Of a stretch of DNA of 62,578 nucleotides, positions 61,127-62,578 are shown piece by piece. The stretch spans positions 1 through 62,578 of the forward strand of contig JABCZO010000025.1 in assembly GCA_013289615.1 (NCBI GenBank), given 5' to 3'. Below the pieces are notes generated by a model. The model was not told where the DNA came from. It ran no database searches and was given only the letters and a program-made list of their open reading frames with translations. The DNA comes from Gammaproteobacteria bacterium (GTDB lineage Bacteria; Pseudomonadota; Gammaproteobacteria; Steroidobacterales; Steroidobacteraceae). The first letter of the stretch is position 1. Each line of letters opens with the position of its first letter. The position numbers and the translations under genes were made by a program.

Positions 61127-62578
61127 TCAGTCAGTCGTGGTGACAGAGATGGGACTCGATCCCCCAGCGATGGTGGCCGGCGCCATCGGGATCAGCCCGC
61201 CGCCCGCACCAATCATGTACTGCGACACGGTGCTGTCGTTGATGTTCGCCACATAGGCATAGCGGCCGGTCGGATCGACGGTGACGGAGTAGGGAGTCAC
61301 CCCCGAGCCGACCGTTGCCGGAGTCATGACGCCCAGCGCGCCGCCCGCACCAATCGTGTACTGCGACACGGTGTCGTCGCTGGCGTTGGTCGCATAGGCA
61401 TAGCGGCCGGTCGGATCGACCGTGACAGAATAGGGAGAGGATCCCGCACCGACCGTTGCCGGAGTCATGGGGATCAGCCCGCCGCCCACGCCAATCGTGT
61501 ACTGCGACACAGTGCCGGAGTTGTTGTTCGCCACATAGGCATAGGCGCCGGTCGGATCAACGGCGACGGAGTAGGGAATCGCCCCCGTGGCGACCGCTGC
61601 CGGAGTCATGGGGATCAGCCCGCCGCCCGCACCAATCGTGTACTGCGACACGGTGCTGTCGCCAGGGTTCACCACATAGGCATAGCGCCCGGTCGGATCG
61701 ACCGTGACGGAGTAGGGACCCGCCCCCGCGCCGACCGTAGCTGGAGTCATGGGGATCAGCCCCCCGCCCGCACCAATCGTGTACTGGGATACGCTGTAGG
61801 CGCCGTCGTTCGTCACATAGGCATAGCGGCCGGTCGGATCGATCGTGACGGATTCTGGACTCGCCCCGGTACCGACCGTTGCCGGAGAGATGGCACTCAG
61901 CGCGCCGCCCGCACCAATCGTGTACTGCGACACGGTGTTGTCGTTGACGTTCGCCACGTAGGCATAGCGGCCGGTCGGATCGACCGCGACGGAGTAGGGG
62001 GCCGCCCCCGTAGCGACCGTTGCCGGAGTGCTGACACTCAGCGCGCCGCCCGCACCAATCGTGTACTGCGACACGGTGTTCGGGCCGAAGTTCGCCACAT
62101 AGGCATATTGCGCGATGGTCACGGTCAACGGTAAGGATGGAGATGTCACCGTGCCCACGGACGCGCTGGCGGAGGCGGAGCCGGTAGCCTGGCCGGTGGC
62201 CTGGCCTTGGGATCCGGCGGCATTGCTGATGAAGAGGTTCGAGGGGGCGCCGGACAGCCAGGTCGCTGTGTTCGTCAGGTCTTGGGTCGAGTCATCCGTA
62301 TAAGTGCCCGTGGCGGTGAGCGGACGAGTGATGCCTAGGGCAATCTTGGGCCTGATCGATGTGACTGCGATAGACACCAACGTGGCGGGCGTGACGGTCA
62401 AGGTGACCGCTGCAGAAGTGATGCCGCCCATGGCGGCCGTGATGCTGCTGGTGCCGGCCGCGACGGATGTGGCCAGACCATTGGAGCCTGCGGCATTGCT
62501 GATCGTGGCCACCGACGTCGTGGCCGATGCCCAGGTGAGCTGAGTGGTCAAATTCTGGGTCGAGTTGTCGGTGTAGGT
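61127..62578 (-). CDS. Ig-like (BIG2) and seven-bladed propeller protein, 5' end outside the window
   Basis: The frame is open to the window edge, with at least 480 residues. The N-terminal part visible has two Ig-like repeats with TWASATTSVATISNAAGS and TNTATWLSGAPSNLFISNAA. The rest is seven propeller units of 47 residues, each with YVAN....TVSQYTIGAGGAL, then a PATV..G..PYSVTVDPTGRYA loop. The family is the YVTN/lactonase-like beta-propellers, often in cell-surface or secreted proteins. The signal peptide and the rest of the Ig repeats are outside the window. Confidence 0.85.
   Translation of the reverse strand, partial: TYTDNSTQNLTTQLTWASATTSVATISNAAGSNGLATSVAAGTSSITAAMGGITSAAVTLTVTPATLVSIAVTSIRPKIALGITRPLTATGTYTDDSTQDLTNTATWLSGAPSNLFISNAAGSQGQATGQATGSASASASVGTVTSPSLPLTVTIAQYAYVANFGPNTVSQYTIGAGGALSVSTPATVATGAAPYSVAVDPTGRYAYVANVNDNTVSQYTIGAGGALSAISPATVGTGASPESVTIDPTGRYAYVTNDGAYSVSQYTIGAGGGLIPMTPATVGAGAGPYSVTVDPTGRYAYVVNPGDSTVSQYTIGAGGGLIPMTPAAVATGAIPYSVAVDPTGAYAYVANNNSGTVSQYTIGVGGGLIPMTPATVGAGSSPYSVTVDPTGRYAYATNASDDTVSQYTIGAGGALGVMTPATVGSGVTPYSVTVDPTGRYAYVANINDSTVSQYMIGAGGGLIPMAPATIAGGSSPISVTTTD
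61150..62112 (-). repeat. Seven tandem 141-bp repeats within the propeller gene
   Basis: The conserved GCATA at the repeat core occurs at 61257, 61398, 61539, 61680, 61821, 61962 and 62103, always exactly 141 bp apart. Each unit encodes one 47-residue propeller blade. The last unit toward 62112 diverges outside its core. The identical spacing and high base identity point to recent duplication or gene conversion. Confidence 0.9.

Noticed and set aside
61150..62112. Regular repeats considered as a CRISPR array
   Set aside because: The 141-bp units are protein-coding and have no short spacer alternation. The repeats are propeller blades.

Overview
The window is GC-rich chromosomal DNA of a gammaproteobacterium. 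The evidence is gene content and order: ftsYEX-rpoH, rpmBG-mutM, coaBC-dut, pyrE, a proteobacterial aceK and a sigma-32 with an RpoH box. A Steroidobacterales/Nevskiales-like lineage would fit, but that is inference. Core genes are interleaved with mobile and decaying DNA.

Layout. 1-1.0 kb: the right end of an IS66-family insertion interrupts an AbiEii-type toxin gene. A 24-bp terminal repeat follows at 964-987, beside an intrinsic terminator. 1.4-12 kb is housekeeping: acyl-CoA dehydrogenase, OmpA-like protein, rpoH behind a perfect CIRCE operator, ftsXEY, rsmD, coaD, ggt, an AlkA-like glycosylase and mutM. 12.08-12.94 kb: an 854-bp transposon-like unit holds only a Phd/VapC-type toxin-antitoxin pair with its own operator-promoter. 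It has 24-bp inverted ends (21/24 identical) and a perfect 8-bp target duplication, and it sits exactly at the end of the rpmG terminator. 13-18.4 kb: rpmG, rpmB, a DMT exporter, a DUF2182/DUF1326 pair, a membrane protein and a selenium-binding-protein-family methanethiol oxidase. 18.7-26.1 kb is accessory: a methyltransferase remnant, a TIR-TM-TolB-TPR protein, and three overlapping tyrosine recombinases forming a RIT element, which splits a radC gene into two exactly joinable pieces. 26.2-41.3 kb is largely core: coaBC, dut, pyrE, xth, an AmpG-like permease, a Rieske protein, marC, trmB, a luciferase-like monooxygenase, a membrane-anchored trehalose-phosphate synthase, an S10 peptidase, RidA and aceK. 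41.7 kb: tRNA-Gly(CCC). 41.8-61 kb is metabolic and regulatory accessory DNA: VOC, SnoaL, DoxX, YCII and SRPBCC proteins around an ECF42-type sigma factor, TPR fragments, an amidohydrolase and M61 peptidase pair, a TonB receptor, an integrase remnant, an aldo/keto reductase and an ArsR-SRPBCC pair. 61.1 kb to the end: a cell-surface-type protein with Ig-like domains and seven exact 141-bp propeller repeats, cut by the window edge.

The main discovery candidate is a family of small elements defined by the ends GGGTGTTACTACGCAAATG. One complete copy carries a toxin-antitoxin pair. A second right end, with a different potential toxin (AbiEii) as cargo, lies at 964-987. Both abut the T-tract of a minus-strand intrinsic terminator. 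No transposase lies inside the complete copy, so it would have to be moved in trans. This reads as a passenger toxin-antitoxin MITE with terminator targeting. Comparison of genomes carrying the same ends would test it.
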